A DNA stretch of 64,000 nt. It comes from Romeriopsis navalis LEGE 11480. Lineage in GTDB: Bacteria; Cyanobacteriota; Cyanobacteriia; Leptolyngbyales; Leptolyngbyaceae. Every line of letters starts with the position of its first letter. The stretch's first letter is position 1. The translations under genes were made by a program, and so were the position numbers. Positions 1 through 8,820 of the stretch are shown piece after piece. Location of the stretch: positions 1-64,000 of the forward strand of contig NZ_JADEXQ010000015.1 of NCBI RefSeq assembly GCF_015207035.1. Direction: 5' to 3'. The notes under the pieces were generated by a model that ran no database searches, was not told the DNA's origin, and was given only the letters and a program-made list of their open reading frames with translations.

Positions 1-280
1 GCGGATATTCACCACCACCCCCTCCCCACTTTTGCGTCCTTCCCAAAAGCGATCGTGAGCTGTATTCGTCCGAAACACGAGCAGCAGGGCCAACACCAAA
101 TTCGGGATTAACGCGGCTAAACCAGGAAATGCCAGATTCTGACCACCATGAATATGGAGATAAGCCACCACTGCACCTAACCCGAACAGAGAAAGGCACG
201 TGGAAAAACGGCGGTGAGTACAATCCTTTGAGTTGTAGAGCGAGCTTGAACCAATTACCTTCGTCAGTAATTTGCCTGGA
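1..280 (-). pseudogene. Bestrophin-family channel protein, 5' remnant with broken frame, cut by window edge
   Basis: Translating the minus strand by eye gives clear bestrophin (UPF0187) N-terminal signature pieces, but not in one frame. Around 225-256 one frame reads NWFKLALQLKG. Around 200-222 a second frame reads VLTAVFPR. From about 196 down to the window edge a third frame reads LFGLGAVVAYLHIHGG, then LALLLVFRTNTAHDRFWEGRK. In intact relatives these pieces are one continuous N-terminal region with the FRTNTxxDRFWEGRK signature. Two single-base indels explain the shifts. The frame carrying the N-terminal piece has a stop just upstream and no ATG. Family members are membrane anion channels; cyanobacterial and plastid members are linked to thylakoid ion balance. 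The remainder lies outside the window. This is either real gene decay or a sequencing error. The family call is fairly secure and the pseudogene status less so. Confidence 0.6.
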
Positions 281-356
281 GTGAGAATAATCAGCGATTC
301 AGAACTGCCAGCACGGGTCTAGCATACCCGCACAAAATCAGGCAATCGCAGTCAAA

Positions 357-839
357 TTATTCCGCATCCGATGGAATTATTTGTTCACGACGAATTTGCT
401 GGGCAAACCCAGTTGCTTTAAATTGCTTCAGTGATAGTGGCTCCGGTTGGCTGGGATCAACCGTGATCCGAACCTGAATTTGACTTTCACCGGGTGGAAT
501 CTCTGCCACCGTACCAATCCGACCGCGATTTTCAAACACCGTATCGCCATTGGCGTCATAAATCCGGCCGAACACATCAGCATCATACAAATACTTGCTG
601 GAGTCATTCCGGGCCATCGCCGATACAATAAAACACTTCGCGGGCTGACTATTGCGGGTTGTGACTGTTCCTTTCGCAATCTCAGGGGGACAAGTCTCAT
701 AGGTGACATCAGTCAGCTTCACCGGCGTTAAAGCATCAGCCGCCGGTGCGATCGCCAAACTCCCGAACCAGATCAAGAGTGACAATACAAAGGCACTGCA
801 TAACGATACAAATGAGCGGGCTTTGAGAGAATTCAGCAT
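357..839 (-). CDS. Secreted hypothetical protein with possible FxLYD-like beta domain
   Basis: A 160-aa product is read from the ATG at 839; the open frame extends to a TTG at 887. The N-terminus is a clear signal peptide: basic MLNSLKAR, a hydrophobic stretch to about residue 30, then a likely cleavage after APAADA. The mature part is about 120 residues with two cysteines (in YETCPPE and AKCFIV) that could form a disulfide outside the cytoplasm. The stretch NDSSKYLYDADVFGRIYDANGD resembles the beta-sandwich pattern of FxLYD and related domains that handle secreted or lipoprotein surfaces. No catalytic motif is visible. The neighbour upstream is the broken bestrophin gene on the same strand. 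Function is unknown; export is well supported. Confidence 0.75.
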   Translation of the reverse strand: MLNSLKARSFVSLCSAFVLSLLIWFGSLAIAPAADALTPVKLTDVTYETCPPEIAKGTVTTRNSQPAKCFIVSAMARNDSSKYLYDADVFGRIYDANGDTVFENRGRIGTVAEIPPGESQIQVRITVDPSQPEPLSLKQFKATGFAQQIRREQIIPSDAE

Positions 840-1019
840 CAGGAGACCAAATCGTAAAAATCGCGACCGCCGCAGGTAATACCCCAAATGGATTGACCTA
901 CCGCATAATCCAAAGCTTAACGCGAATTGCGAAGGTCAAATCTGGATTTGCCAGATTTTTGCACCAGCTTCTCCCCTAAAATAACGGGAGTAGAAGACAT
1001 TGATTGCGGGCAATCGGCC

Positions 1020-1253
1020 ATGAACTCCCTCGCTAATTTATCCGCCATTGTGATTGTGGCCCTCTGGATGCTGGCCATCGCCTTAATTTCGATCCAAAAC
1101 GCACAACCCGTCAGTATTGAGTTTTTTGGCACCCGATCGATCGCCATTCCGTTTGGGCTACTCCTCACTTGCACCACAGTCATCGGTATGATCGGTACCG
1201 TTCTGCTACAACCAATTCTGCGGCCCAGTCATCGCTCAGCAGACGAAGAATAA
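1020..1253 (+). CDS. LapA/DUF1049-like small membrane protein
   Basis: The product is 77 aa from the ATG at 1020, which gives a compact two-helix membrane protein; an upstream in-frame start at 927 would add an uncharged-poor leader unlike the family. Hydrophobic segments are roughly residues 6-22 and 39-59, separated by SIQNAQPVSIEFFGTRS. The pattern of a first helix, IQNxxPVxIxFF and a second helix is characteristic of the LapA (lipopolysaccharide assembly protein A, DUF1049) family. Family members are inner-membrane proteins; the E. coli protein acts with LapB in envelope homeostasis, but the role in cyanobacteria is not established. It is divergent from the secreted protein at 357-839. 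Confidence 0.7.
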   Translation: MNSLANLSAIVIVALWMLAIALISIQNAQPVSIEFFGTRSIAIPFGLLLTCTTVIGMIGTVLLQPILRPSHRSADEE

Positions 1254-1319
1254 GTGGTGCAGCAGCGGACGGCAGTGAGAGAACTTCGCCGCTAACACCA
1301 ATGACTTAAATTTAGTACT

Positions 1320-2192
1320 TTAGTTAAGCGTATAAACCTGACCATCTAGCAAGAAACGCTTAATCCCCTTCGCCGTCAAATGACGGGTTGTTTTGTAGAA
1401 CAAACGATTGTCCGGGACTTTAATCACACGCTGCGTTCGCACATTCGAAAATCGCTTGGCGACACGATGGTTGTCAAACATCGGGAGTGTGCGGTTTTCA
1501 GCCTCTTCACTCGACATCTCACCCAACTCACCAAAGTCTCGTAGCGGCGGTGCAATTAGATCCGCACCACGATCGACCACGAGATAGAACACCTTAGGCA
1601 CCACTGCCGCCGCTAATGGCAATACAGTGAGCTGATCGCGCGCCTCAAACTGCCAGGCTGGGCTATCATCATCATCGGCGACATCTTCTTCATCCTCTTC
1701 TTCGCCAAAGTCCTCTTCTTCATCGAAGTCTTCCTCTTCATCGGCAGCATCAGTGCTGCCCAGTTCCGCCGCTAACTCCAAATATTCCGGATCAGCCGGT
1801 TCATTCTCATCTTCAAAATCCGCCTCAACATCCGTCATTTCTAGCTCGAGCTGAGGCTCATCAAGCGGTTCGGATTCAACCGTCACCGGTTCTTCAACGA
1901 CTTTTCTACGCGGCGCACTGCGCTTTTTCGGCGCCGCTTTCTTTGAGGTGATCACTTTTTTGCGCTTCGGCGCTGCGTCGTCGGCGCTGTCGTTACTGCT
2001 GCTGCTACGTCCCCGCTTTTGTTGCACTAAAGCATCATATTCCGCCGTCTCGATCCCATTCTTCAGTACGCGACCGATCGTGGAGTTACTCACACCAAAA
2101 CGCTCGGCAAGCGAGATCGATGTCTCACCAGTTTGACGATATAGCTCAATAATTTCTTGCTTTTCCGAATCGTTTAGTCGTCGAGCGCTCAT
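1320..2192 (-). CDS. HTH protein with long acidic linker and conserved C-terminal domain
   Basis: The product is 290 aa. Residues 1-50 form a helix-turn-helix of the transposase/Resolvase-like kind (LNDSEKQEIIELYRQTGE, then SLAERFGVSNSTIGRVLK), so it probably binds DNA. It is followed by a basic patch (KRKKVITSKKAAPKKR, about 75-95), then a very acidic low-complexity stretch (about 100-180, rich in E and D, including EEEDFDEEEDFGEEEDEED). The C-terminal 100 residues are ordered (LPLAAAVVPKVFYLVVDRG and GIKRFLLDGQVYTLN). There is no DDE or other transposase catalytic core, so it is unlikely to be an insertion-sequence enzyme. A DNA-binding regulator or nucleoid-associated protein is an inference. 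It is divergently transcribed from the subtilase at 2468. Confidence 0.7.
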   Translation of the reverse strand: MSARRLNDSEKQEIIELYRQTGETSISLAERFGVSNSTIGRVLKNGIETAEYDALVQQKRGRSSSSNDSADDAAPKRKKVITSKKAAPKKRSAPRRKVVEEPVTVESEPLDEPQLELEMTDVEADFEDENEPADPEYLELAAELGSTDAADEEEDFDEEEDFGEEEDEEDVADDDDSPAWQFEARDQLTVLPLAAAVVPKVFYLVVDRGADLIAPPLRDFGELGEMSSEEAENRTLPMFDNHRVAKRFSNVRTQRVIKVPDNRLFYKTTRHLTAKGIKRFLLDGQVYTLN

Positions 2193-2467
2193 TAAAAGAC
2201 ACAGGAGAAATAGGCTTATCTATTCTATGCCGAACATTCACGGGAAGATCGAGAATTCTCGAATCCGCTCGAAGAAGTTTCCGCTCAGGCTTCCTCTAAA
2301 CTTAGCTTTAGCACCAGCAAAGTTAGCTATTACAGACTTTTTGCCACATTTTTTGTCTCTGGCACCCTGAGATTAAACCCCGAAGATTAAAAATTCAGGG
2401 CAATGTGGTGTATCCTCCTGGTGACGTGTATTCTCCCGACGACTTTCTGAGCGTCACCCGTGCCAAC

Positions 2468-4453
2468 ATGAAACGCTGGTTGCTATCAATTGGGATTTGC
2501 CTTGCCCTCGGCTGGACACTGGTCACATTGACTGGACTCACGACCCAAGGTAGCTACAATGCCATCATCATTGATTTTCGTGAAGATATCGGGCGTGGCA
2601 AAGTCGTCGCAGCCTTGGAAAATATTACTCAGATATCGAACGTTCGACCCCGCTTAAACAGCGAGTTTTCGGAGGAAGATCAAGTTTATGTCGTGGAAGG
2701 TGATCGATCGCTCCTCGGCAAATTGCGGCGATCGTCCTGGGCAAAACTGACCGAAATCATTGAACCAAACTATTTTTACAGTCTGCCGGAAGCCAGCCAA
2801 ACGCAGTTTCCAGTGAATCCCGGCAAAGAAGTTAGCCAGAAAAGCACATCCAGTCTTCCCAACGATCCCCTTTACCCCCAGCAATGGAATCTACATAAGG
2901 TCAAACTGGAATCCGCCCGCGCCATCAGCACCGGCAAAAACGTCACCGTCGCCATCATTGATACGGGCATTGCCAAAGTGCCAGACCTCGATGATTTGAA
3001 GTTTGTCCGGGGCTACGACTTCATTAATGACGAAACCAACGCCTCTGACGATCAAGGCCACGGCACCCACATCGCTGGGACGATCGCTCAAATGACCAAT
3101 AATGGCTATGGCGCGGCGGGGATTGCCCCCGATGCCAAGCTGATGCCCTTGAAGGTTGTCACAGTTGGCGGCTCGGCGACCGCCGCCGATATTGCTGAAG
3201 CAGTACGATTAGCGGCAGATCGTGCCGCCGATGTGATTAATCTCAGTTTGTCCGGCAGCGGCTATAGCAAACTGATGCAACAGTCGATCGATTATGCCTA
3301 CCGTAAAGGTGCCGTCATTGTTGCTGCCGCCGGCAACAGCAACCAAAGTGCTGTCACGTATCCCGCCCGCTATCACCATGTACTCAGCGTCAGCGCCACC
3401 GATATCACCGGCAAACGTGCGAGTTATTCCAACTTTGGCGCTGGCGTCAACTTCGCCGCACCGGGGGGAGTCGTCACCAGTGAAAAACCCACCGGTGGGA
3501 TTATTCAAAATACATTTGATCTAAAAAGTAAGGAAGCCTTTTTCGCGCCCTACCAAGGATCCAGCTTTGCAGCGGCCCATGTCTCCGGTGCCGCCGCGTT
3601 GATCAAGTCCATCAAACCACTGGACCCGGCTCAAATCGAGCAAGTCCTGGCCCAAACGAGTCAGAAGCCGAATAGTGACCCCCTAAATGAGTACGGCGTG
3701 GGCCAGATTAATATTACCGCCGCCTTAAACCTCGTACAGACGAATCAAATTCCGCGCCTGGGATTCTGGCAACAACTCAATCATACGGGCCAACTGGGTC
3801 AGCATATTTGGATCGATGCGGACATGATCGCCTCCAAAGAACGGTTGCTTACCCTCACCGGAGCAATTGTTTTAGCCTTATTAATCAGTCTAAAATTTGC
3901 CCTGCAATGGAACGGCTGGCTGCTGCTCGGGCTGATTCTCAGTAGTTCGGGATTTTTCGTGCTGCAGGGCACTTACGTTTACGGCGCGCCACAGTGGATA
4001 TTTCGGCTGTTAGGCAGTGCCTTACCGGAAGTGGGCACAGTCGTTCAGGGACTAGCCGCACTTGATCCACTCTCAGCCAGCGTACTTTTGCCAACGGCCT
4101 TATGGCTGCTGCTGGGTAAATTCAAGTCCCTTAAATGGTTCGCGATCGGCAGCAGTATTGGGATTGTGCCAAGCTTAATCAGCCAAATGCTATCGGCCCC
4201 AGAAATTCTCCAAATCGGCACTGGTTTGGGCTCGCAAATTTTTCTCCTGGCTAACATTCTTGCTTGTATTGGGCTCAACGGCTTTATTCTCAAAACCTAC
4301 CAACGGCCCAAACGTCGAACCCCGAACGCCTCAAATGCAACCCGCACCGCTCGAACACCACAAGCAAACAGCTCAGCCAGTACGACTAATCACCGACCAG
4401 TCGCACCGACCAACTCAGCTAGCGAAGGAACGGTGGACGGTGGAGATCTTTAG
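2468..4453 (+). CDS. Membrane-anchored subtilisin-like serine protease (S8) with polytopic C-terminus
   Basis: The product is 661 aa from the ATG at 2468, which gives a proper signal anchor (MKRWLLSIGICLALGW); a GTG at 2405 would put 21 polar residues in front. The subtilase domain covers about residues 130-430 and has the full triad: Asp165 in VAIIDTGIA, His198 in GHGTHIAGTIA and Ser366 in GSSFAAAHVSGAAAL, with the oxyanion Asn in AAAGNSN. The serine box has Ala where subtilases normally have Pro (GTSxAxPH). Residues 30-130 look like an inhibitor-type propeptide region. After the protease come several hydrophobic segments (about 455-625), so the C-terminus is a multi-pass membrane module, followed by a polar Thr/Ser/Asn tail. 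The predicted location is membrane, with the catalytic domain outside the cytoplasm. Its 3' end overlaps the convergent small gene by 35 bases. Confidence 0.88.
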   Translation: MKRWLLSIGICLALGWTLVTLTGLTTQGSYNAIIIDFREDIGRGKVVAALENITQISNVRPRLNSEFSEEDQVYVVEGDRSLLGKLRRSSWAKLTEIIEPNYFYSLPEASQTQFPVNPGKEVSQKSTSSLPNDPLYPQQWNLHKVKLESARAISTGKNVTVAIIDTGIAKVPDLDDLKFVRGYDFINDETNASDDQGHGTHIAGTIAQMTNNGYGAAGIAPDAKLMPLKVVTVGGSATAADIAEAVRLAADRAADVINLSLSGSGYSKLMQQSIDYAYRKGAVIVAAAGNSNQSAVTYPARYHHVLSVSATDITGKRASYSNFGAGVNFAAPGGVVTSEKPTGGIIQNTFDLKSKEAFFAPYQGSSFAAAHVSGAAALIKSIKPLDPAQIEQVLAQTSQKPNSDPLNEYGVGQINITAALNLVQTNQIPRLGFWQQLNHTGQLGQHIWIDADMIASKERLLTLTGAIVLALLISLKFALQWNGWLLLGLILSSSGFFVLQGTYVYGAPQWIFRLLGSALPEVGTVVQGLAALDPLSASVLLPTALWLLLGKFKSLKWFAIGSSIGIVPSLISQMLSAPEILQIGTGLGSQIFLLANILACIGLNGFILKTYQRPKRRTPNASNATRTARTPQANSSASTTNHRPVAPTNSASEGTVDGGDL

Positions 4454-4697
4454 GTTTTGTTTTCACGACTTCACTCATAAATCGCCTGAGTGCCCGCTCC
4501 CGATTTTTCATAAACTCCGACCAAAATCCTGGTTGGAACTCATCCATCGTCTTCGCCAAGGCCCAAACATCAACCGCCAAAATGTTGTAAAGCGTCTCAT
4601 CCTCACGCTGTAGCGAATCAATCCGCTGCACCAGGTGATCCATCTCCTCTACATCCGACGGTAGATCCGATGGTATATTTTCAGACTGTGACGACAT
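4419..4697 (-). CDS. Small hypothetical protein (92 aa)
   Basis: I do not recognise the family. The start is the ATG at 4697, preceded by GGGAG at a good distance; a GTG directly upstream would add one residue. The product is acidic at the N-terminus (SENIPSDLPSDVEEMD) and then strongly helical and amphipathic: MDHLVQRIDSLQREDETLYNI looks like a short coiled coil, followed by LAVDVWALAKTMDEFQPGFW and the basic helix EFMKNRERALRRFMSEVVK. There is no signal peptide or membrane segment. It is convergent with the subtilase gene and shares 35 bases with its 3' end, which could allow antisense interference. The regular helical composition and the ribosome-binding site support a real gene. Confidence 0.6.
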   Translation of the reverse strand: MSSQSENIPSDLPSDVEEMDHLVQRIDSLQREDETLYNILAVDVWALAKTMDEFQPGFWSEFMKNRERALRRFMSEVVKTKPKDLHRPPFLR

Positions 4698-5184
4698 CAC
4701 GTATGCTCCCTAAGCCAAACCTAAAATCACAAAATAAAATTTTCAATCACACTGTCCATGGACAGAGGATTCCCATAAGCGGCAGATAAATAATTACATA
4801 ACTAAAATAAATGACCTACTGACTACCATATCGGCTAATCACATAAATCGCGGCGGCATGGTGAGATTATTCATCAAATGCTCATACCAAATTATCAACA
4901 GAGAAACCAGCCAATCCAAATTCCTCCCTGGCGCTCAAGCCGCTTCAGCAGTTCATTCGCATCAACCTATTGTCATCATATGATCGCCAACTAGCGAATT
5001 ATTATGGTTCGAACTATCTATAGCCAAATCACGTAAGTCAGCTAGTTGATTGGCGGATTTTAGCTCGCTCGCCCAAAGTTTCTCGAGTGATGGCCTAGTA
5101 ATCCCGCAAAGCAAATTGGATAATAGACAATGCTGGCTTGTCCTCTTGCCCCATCATCCACCATAGAAAATTCGCCCAAGGCTT
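4698..5184. other. Intergenic region with palindrome and long-range stem
   Basis: About 490 bases between two divergent genes with no convincing ORF. It holds a perfect 14-base palindrome (4752-4765, listed separately) and an 8-bp inverted repeat, CAACTAGC at 4988-4995 with GCTAGTTG at 5041-5048. That repeat could close a 45-base loop and may belong to a leader or small RNA. No tRNA or known RNA motif was recognised. Confidence 0.5.
4752..4765. promoter_or_regulatory. Perfect 14-bp palindrome, possible operator
   Basis: CTGTCCATGGACAG is its own reverse complement. It lies 55 bases upstream of the start of the small gene on the minus strand (ATG at 4697), where an operator for a dimeric regulator would be expected. 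No regulator family is assigned. Confidence 0.35.
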
Positions 5185-5778
5185 ATGCTTGAAAAAATTC
5201 CATTTCTCGGGAAAGTCCCCTTCGCGTTGCTCCTACTAATTGCTGGCGGGATTTTGACGCTGATTGGCACGATCGCCTTTGTCATGAACTATGCCGCACT
5301 CAATATGGCCGGCTTTTTCTATGGGATTCCGATGTTCTTGGGCGGCATTGCCTTTAAGATTACCGAACTGAAGCCCGTCCCCATCACCCAACCATTGACG
5401 GCTGAAGTGGAAGCCCTGCGGGAGAGCCAAGCGAATGACACGCAGAAGAAAATTTTTGAAGAAGTGACACGCTATCGTTATGGTGAACGTGCACACCTGA
5501 TTGCGGCCTTAAAATTTCTTGGTCTCAGCCCAACTGATGAAGAACGTCCAGAGATTGTGGGCATTTATGAAACTGCTGTGGACGGTGCCTATGCGCTAAT
5601 TCTCGGGTTTGATTCACCCATGATCAAACTCCAACAATGGCAAGGCAAGCAGGAAAAAATGAGTAAATTCTTCGGTCCCGATGTCCGTGTAGAAGTGGCC
5701 GAGCCAGAGGAAGAGTTAATTAAAGTTTCGATTATTTCCACACCCAAAAGCCAGCAAACCGAAGCGATCGCCGCCTAA
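5185..5778 (+). CDS. DUF2854-like cyanobacterial/plastid membrane protein
   Basis: The product is 197 aa and starts at the ATG at 5185 after an AAGG. Two adjacent hydrophobic segments, about residues 14-34 and 37-57 (LLLLIAGGILTLIGTIAF and MAGFFYGIPMFLGGIAFK), form a membrane hairpin. The remaining 140 residues are soluble and charged (TRYRYGERAHLIAALKFLGL, then EIVGIYETAVDGAYALILGF). This arrangement matches the DUF2854 family found in cyanobacteria and plants, whose role is not established. The gene is convergent with the CRR7 gene, with a strong hairpin between them. Confidence 0.7.
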   Translation: MLEKIPFLGKVPFALLLLIAGGILTLIGTIAFVMNYAALNMAGFFYGIPMFLGGIAFKITELKPVPITQPLTAEVEALRESQANDTQKKIFEEVTRYRYGERAHLIAALKFLGLSPTDEERPEIVGIYETAVDGAYALILGFDSPMIKLQQWQGKQEKMSKFFGPDVRVEVAEPEEELIKVSIISTPKSQQTEAIAA

Positions 5779-5816
5779 AGTCGCCGCTTCAAACCGAATT
5801 CATCGCTCACGTCTTC

Positions 5817-5854
5817 ACGGTTGTCTCCCCATTCCACTCCAGGGAGGCAACCGT
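5817..5854. terminator. Bidirectional hairpin terminator
   Basis: A 13-bp stem (5817-5829 with 5842-5854, one G-T wobble) and a 12-base loop lie between two convergent genes. Short T-rich sequence follows on the plus side. It most likely ends both transcripts. Confidence 0.65.
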
Positions 5855-5867
5855 TTCTAATTGCCTA

Positions 5868-6128
5868 TTATTTCTCGATTCGCACGGCATACCACTGCAA
5901 ATAGGCCTCGGGGCCAAGGGGCAACTCACAGACCGTATCAATCAAATGCTGGGCCTGCTGCGGTGCTGTATCAAATTGTTCTAAATCCAATCCTGGCGGG
6001 AGATTGCCCGATTGCTGCAGGAGCACCTGGGTCAGTTTTTCGATCGTTTCTGCCGCGGTCAATATTTGCTCCGGCTGGTTAGTTTCGAGAACTACAAAGT
6101 AATCCTCCTGATAAAGGGAAGCCGCCAT
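5868..6128 (-). CDS. CRR7-family NDH-1 biogenesis protein
   Basis: The product is 86 aa from the ATG at 6128, which gives MAASLYQEDYFVVLETNQPE, the expected family N-terminus; the open frame upstream (to 6212) is unlike the family. The conserved features are YQEDxxVVLETNQPEQ at the start and QAQHLIDTxCEL followed by YLQWYAVRIEK at the end. Chlororespiratory reduction 7 proteins of cyanobacteria and chloroplasts are needed to assemble or stabilise the NAD(P)H dehydrogenase-like complex at the thylakoid. That fits a genome that also encodes ndhF at 47490. There is no membrane segment; it is probably a soluble or stromal-side factor. Confidence 0.8.
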   Translation of the reverse strand: MAASLYQEDYFVVLETNQPEQILTAAETIEKLTQVLLQQSGNLPPGLDLEQFDTAPQQAQHLIDTVCELPLGPEAYLQWYAVRIEK

Positions 6129-6341
6129 AGAAATATGCACTGAGGAGTTTTGCCATATCATCCTACCGGATTTAAGTTGGCTGAGGGATCCTACTGATTC
6201 AGTCAATTGCAAAACTTGGGCACACTGAACCTACAGATTGCCCTGTGCGATCGGAATTCGGGGTGACTACAACAAGATAAATGCCTCAACCGGCGTAGGC
6301 GATCGCTTCTTTGAGCATTGCCCGATTATTTGTGCTTGGCC

Positions 6342-7298
6342 ATGTCTGACGTAATGAATTTGATAACTGAAGATTCGCCGCTTATCCTCGTTGCCGACGA
6401 CGATAAGGTGACTCGGGCTTGCCTGCGGCAAGCGATGGAACAAGAAGGCTACCGGGTGATCGAAGCGAACGATGGGGAGAGTTGTTTAGCCACATTTACC
6501 CGCACTCAACCCGACGTTGTCCTCCTCGATGCCGTCATGCCGATCATGGACGGTTTCACCTGCTGCAATAAACTCAAAGACCTAGACCCCGAGCAACGAA
6601 CACCAATTTTGATGATTACCGCCTTAGAAGATGCGGAATCAGTAAATCACGCCTTTGAATCGGGCGCTGTAGATTTTGTCACCAAACCCATCCATTGGGC
6701 GGTGCTCTACCAGCGCGTCCGACGTTTAATTAAACAAGTTAGACTCTACGCCGAACTCGAACGCGCCAACCAGGAACTCAAACGATTGGCAACTTCGGAT
6801 GGCCTCACGCAAGTCGCTAATCGACGACATTTCGACGAATATTTAGACCAAGAGTGGCAGCGCAGTCAGCGCGAACAAGCACCACTATCATTGCTACTCT
6901 GCGATATTGATTTTTTCAAACCGTTTAATGATACCTATGGTCACCAGAGCGGTGATGAATGCTTACAGAAAATCGCGGCGCTATTACAGGAAGCGGCTAA
7001 ACGATCGCTTGATTTAGCCGCACGCTATGGTGGCGAAGAATTTGCCATTATTTTGCCGAATACCGATCTCGAAGGCGCAGAACAGGTCGCACAAGATATC
7101 CAGACTAATTTGCAAGACTTAGCTATCCCACATCGCAAATCCCAAGTTGGTGAAATCGTCACCATCAGTATGGGCGTTGCCACAACGATACCTGTCCCAT
7201 TTATCGCACCAAGGATGCTGATTGAAGCTGCAGATCGCGCTTTATATCAAGCCAAAGACAGCGGTCGTAATTGTTATCGCACTTTCCAATTGCCCTAG
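6342..7298 (+). CDS. Response regulator with GGDEF diguanylate cyclase output
   Basis: The product is 318 aa using the ATG at 6342 (MSDVMNLITED); an earlier in-frame start at 6318 is less likely. A receiver domain occupies about residues 12-130, with the acidic pair DDD in LILVADDDK, phospho-acceptor Asp63 in VVLLDAVMP and Lys115 in VTKPI. A helical linker leads to a GGDEF domain (about 155-318) with an intact active-site GGEEF at 230-234. The inhibitory I-site RSLD is correctly placed five residues before it. It should therefore be an active, feedback-inhibited cyclase making cyclic di-GMP in response to a histidine kinase. No kinase is encoded nearby. Confidence 0.92.
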   Translation: MSDVMNLITEDSPLILVADDDKVTRACLRQAMEQEGYRVIEANDGESCLATFTRTQPDVVLLDAVMPIMDGFTCCNKLKDLDPEQRTPILMITALEDAESVNHAFESGAVDFVTKPIHWAVLYQRVRRLIKQVRLYAELERANQELKRLATSDGLTQVANRRHFDEYLDQEWQRSQREQAPLSLLLCDIDFFKPFNDTYGHQSGDECLQKIAALLQEAAKRSLDLAARYGGEEFAIILPNTDLEGAEQVAQDIQTNLQDLAIPHRKSQVGEIVTISMGVATTIPVPFIAPRMLIEAADRALYQAKDSGRNCYRTFQLP

Positions 7299-7342
7299 GC
7301 CATGGTCGTCTCCTGCCCCGAGCAAACGCGTCACCGCAAACG

Positions 7343-7385
7343 GCAATCGCCTGATTTTCACTCACAATGAAAATCAGGCGATTGC
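7343..7385. terminator. Perfect 18-bp hairpin between convergent genes
   Basis: The arms 7343-7360 and 7368-7385 are exact reverse complements with a 7-base loop. The element lies between the GGDEF gene and dapL, so it probably acts as a bidirectional transcription stop. There is no long T tract. Confidence 0.6.
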
Positions 7386-7469
7386 TGTCTATTTGAGCAT
7401 CGTCAGGTGACTCAGCATCACGCCGATCACCTAACGATGATGGGCTCCAGCCATCTCATCGCGATCGAC

Positions 7470-8705
7470 CTACACTTTGAACTTTTCGGTAATGCGTTGC
7501 ATCGCCTCATTCACATTTTCCCGGCTGTTAAAGGCCGAGATCCGGAAATAGCCTTCACCGGCAGCTCCAAAACCAGAACCTGGCGTACCGACAACATGGC
7601 AGGTCTTGAGCAACTGATCGAAGAAATCCCAACTAGATAGACCAGCAGGGGTCTTGACCCAGACATAAGGCGCATTCGTCCCACCGTGAACTTCTAAACC
7701 AGCCGCCGTCAGTTGCTCCCGGATAATCTTGGCATTCTCCATATAGAAACTCACTAACGCCCGCGTTTCGGCTTGACCCGCTTCGGAGTAAACCGCTTCG
7801 GCACCCCGCTGAACGATATAGGAAACGCCATTAAATTTCGTGGACTGACGACGATTCCATAACTTCCACAGTTCGACGTCCGAGCCATCCGCGGCTTTAC
7901 CCGTCAAGGTTTTGGGGACCACCGTGAGGGCACAGCGCGTCCCTGTAAAGCCCGCATTTTTCGAGAAGGAGCGGAATTCGATCGCGCATTCGCGGGCGCC
8001 AGGAATCTCATAAATCGAATGCGGAATCTCTGGGTCAGAGATAAAGGCTTCGTAGGCCGCATCAAACAGTAACAACGAACCATGCTTACGCGCATAATCA
8101 ACCCAGGCTTGCAGAGCGGCTTTCGTTGCCACGGCCCCAGTCGGATTATTCGGGAAACAAAGATAGATTAGATCAACTTTCTCACTGGGGATTTCCGCCG
8201 TGAAGCTATTGTCAGCCGAGATGGGCAAATAGGTTAATCCCGCATACTCGCCCTGCTCGTTCGCATCGCCCGTATTGCCAGCCATGACATTCGTATCAAC
8301 ATACACAGGGTAAACCGGATCCGTCACAGCAATTGTGTTATCAGGCCCCAAAATATCGAGGATATTGCCGCAATCGCACTTGGAGCCATCCGAAACAAAG
8401 ATTTCCGATGCGTCAATGTCACAGCCCCGCGCCTGAAAATCATGTTTGGCGATCGCCTCACGCAACCACGCATATCCTTGCTCAGGACCATAGCCCTTAA
8501 ATTTCGACCGATCACCCATATCCGCGATCGCGCTGACCATCGCATCACGACAAGCCTGGGGCAATGGCTCTGTCACATCGCCAATCCCAAGCTTGATAAT
8601 CGGTGCATCGGGATTTTCTTCAACAAACGCATTGACCCGCCGCGCAATCTCCGGGAACAAGTAACCAGCCTTAAGCTTCAAGTAATTATCGTTAATTCTT
8701 GCCAT
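7470..8705 (-). CDS. dapL: LL-diaminopimelate aminotransferase
   Basis: The product is 411 aa, the family's normal length, beginning [20 protein letters not shown]. It is a PLP-dependent class I/II aminotransferase that converts tetrahydrodipicolinate directly to LL-diaminopimelate, the lysine and peptidoglycan route used by cyanobacteria and plants. Diagnostic stretches are [53 protein letters not shown] and the PLP-lysine motif [12 protein letters not shown] (Lys near residue 250). The enzyme is cytoplasmic. The gene stands alone on the minus strand, convergent with the GGDEF gene. Confidence 0.96.
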   Translation of the reverse strand: MARINDNYLKLKAGYLFPEIARRVNAFVEENPDAPIIKLGIGDVTEPLPQACRDAMVSAIADMGDRSKFKGYGPEQGYAWLREAIAKHDFQARGCDIDASEIFVSDGSKCDCGNILDILGPDNTIAVTDPVYPVYVDTNVMAGNTGDANEQGEYAGLTYLPISADNSFTAEIPSEKVDLIYLCFPNNPTGAVATKAALQAWVDYARKHGSLLLFDAAYEAFISDPEIPHSIYEIPGARECAIEFRSFSKNAGFTGTRCALTVVPKTLTGKAADGSDVELWKLWNRRQSTKFNGVSYIVQRGAEAVYSEAGQAETRALVSFYMENAKIIREQLTAAGLEVHGGTNAPYVWVKTPAGLSSWDFFDQLLKTCHVVGTPGSGFGAAGEGYFRISAFNSRENVNEAMQRITEKFKV

Positions 8706-8820
8706 GATGGATTCGCTACAGATTCATTGACCTAGGACAGTGTAGCGCCCGAGGGTCAGTGTCCCAAGCCCAAAGCAAGTGATCGAATCAATCAGCCATC
8801 AGAGCGGCAACCGCCGGCAA

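Noticed and set aside
5006-5014. GGTTCGAAC looks like a tRNA T-loop
   Set aside because: No acceptor stem, D-arm or anticodon arm can be built around it.
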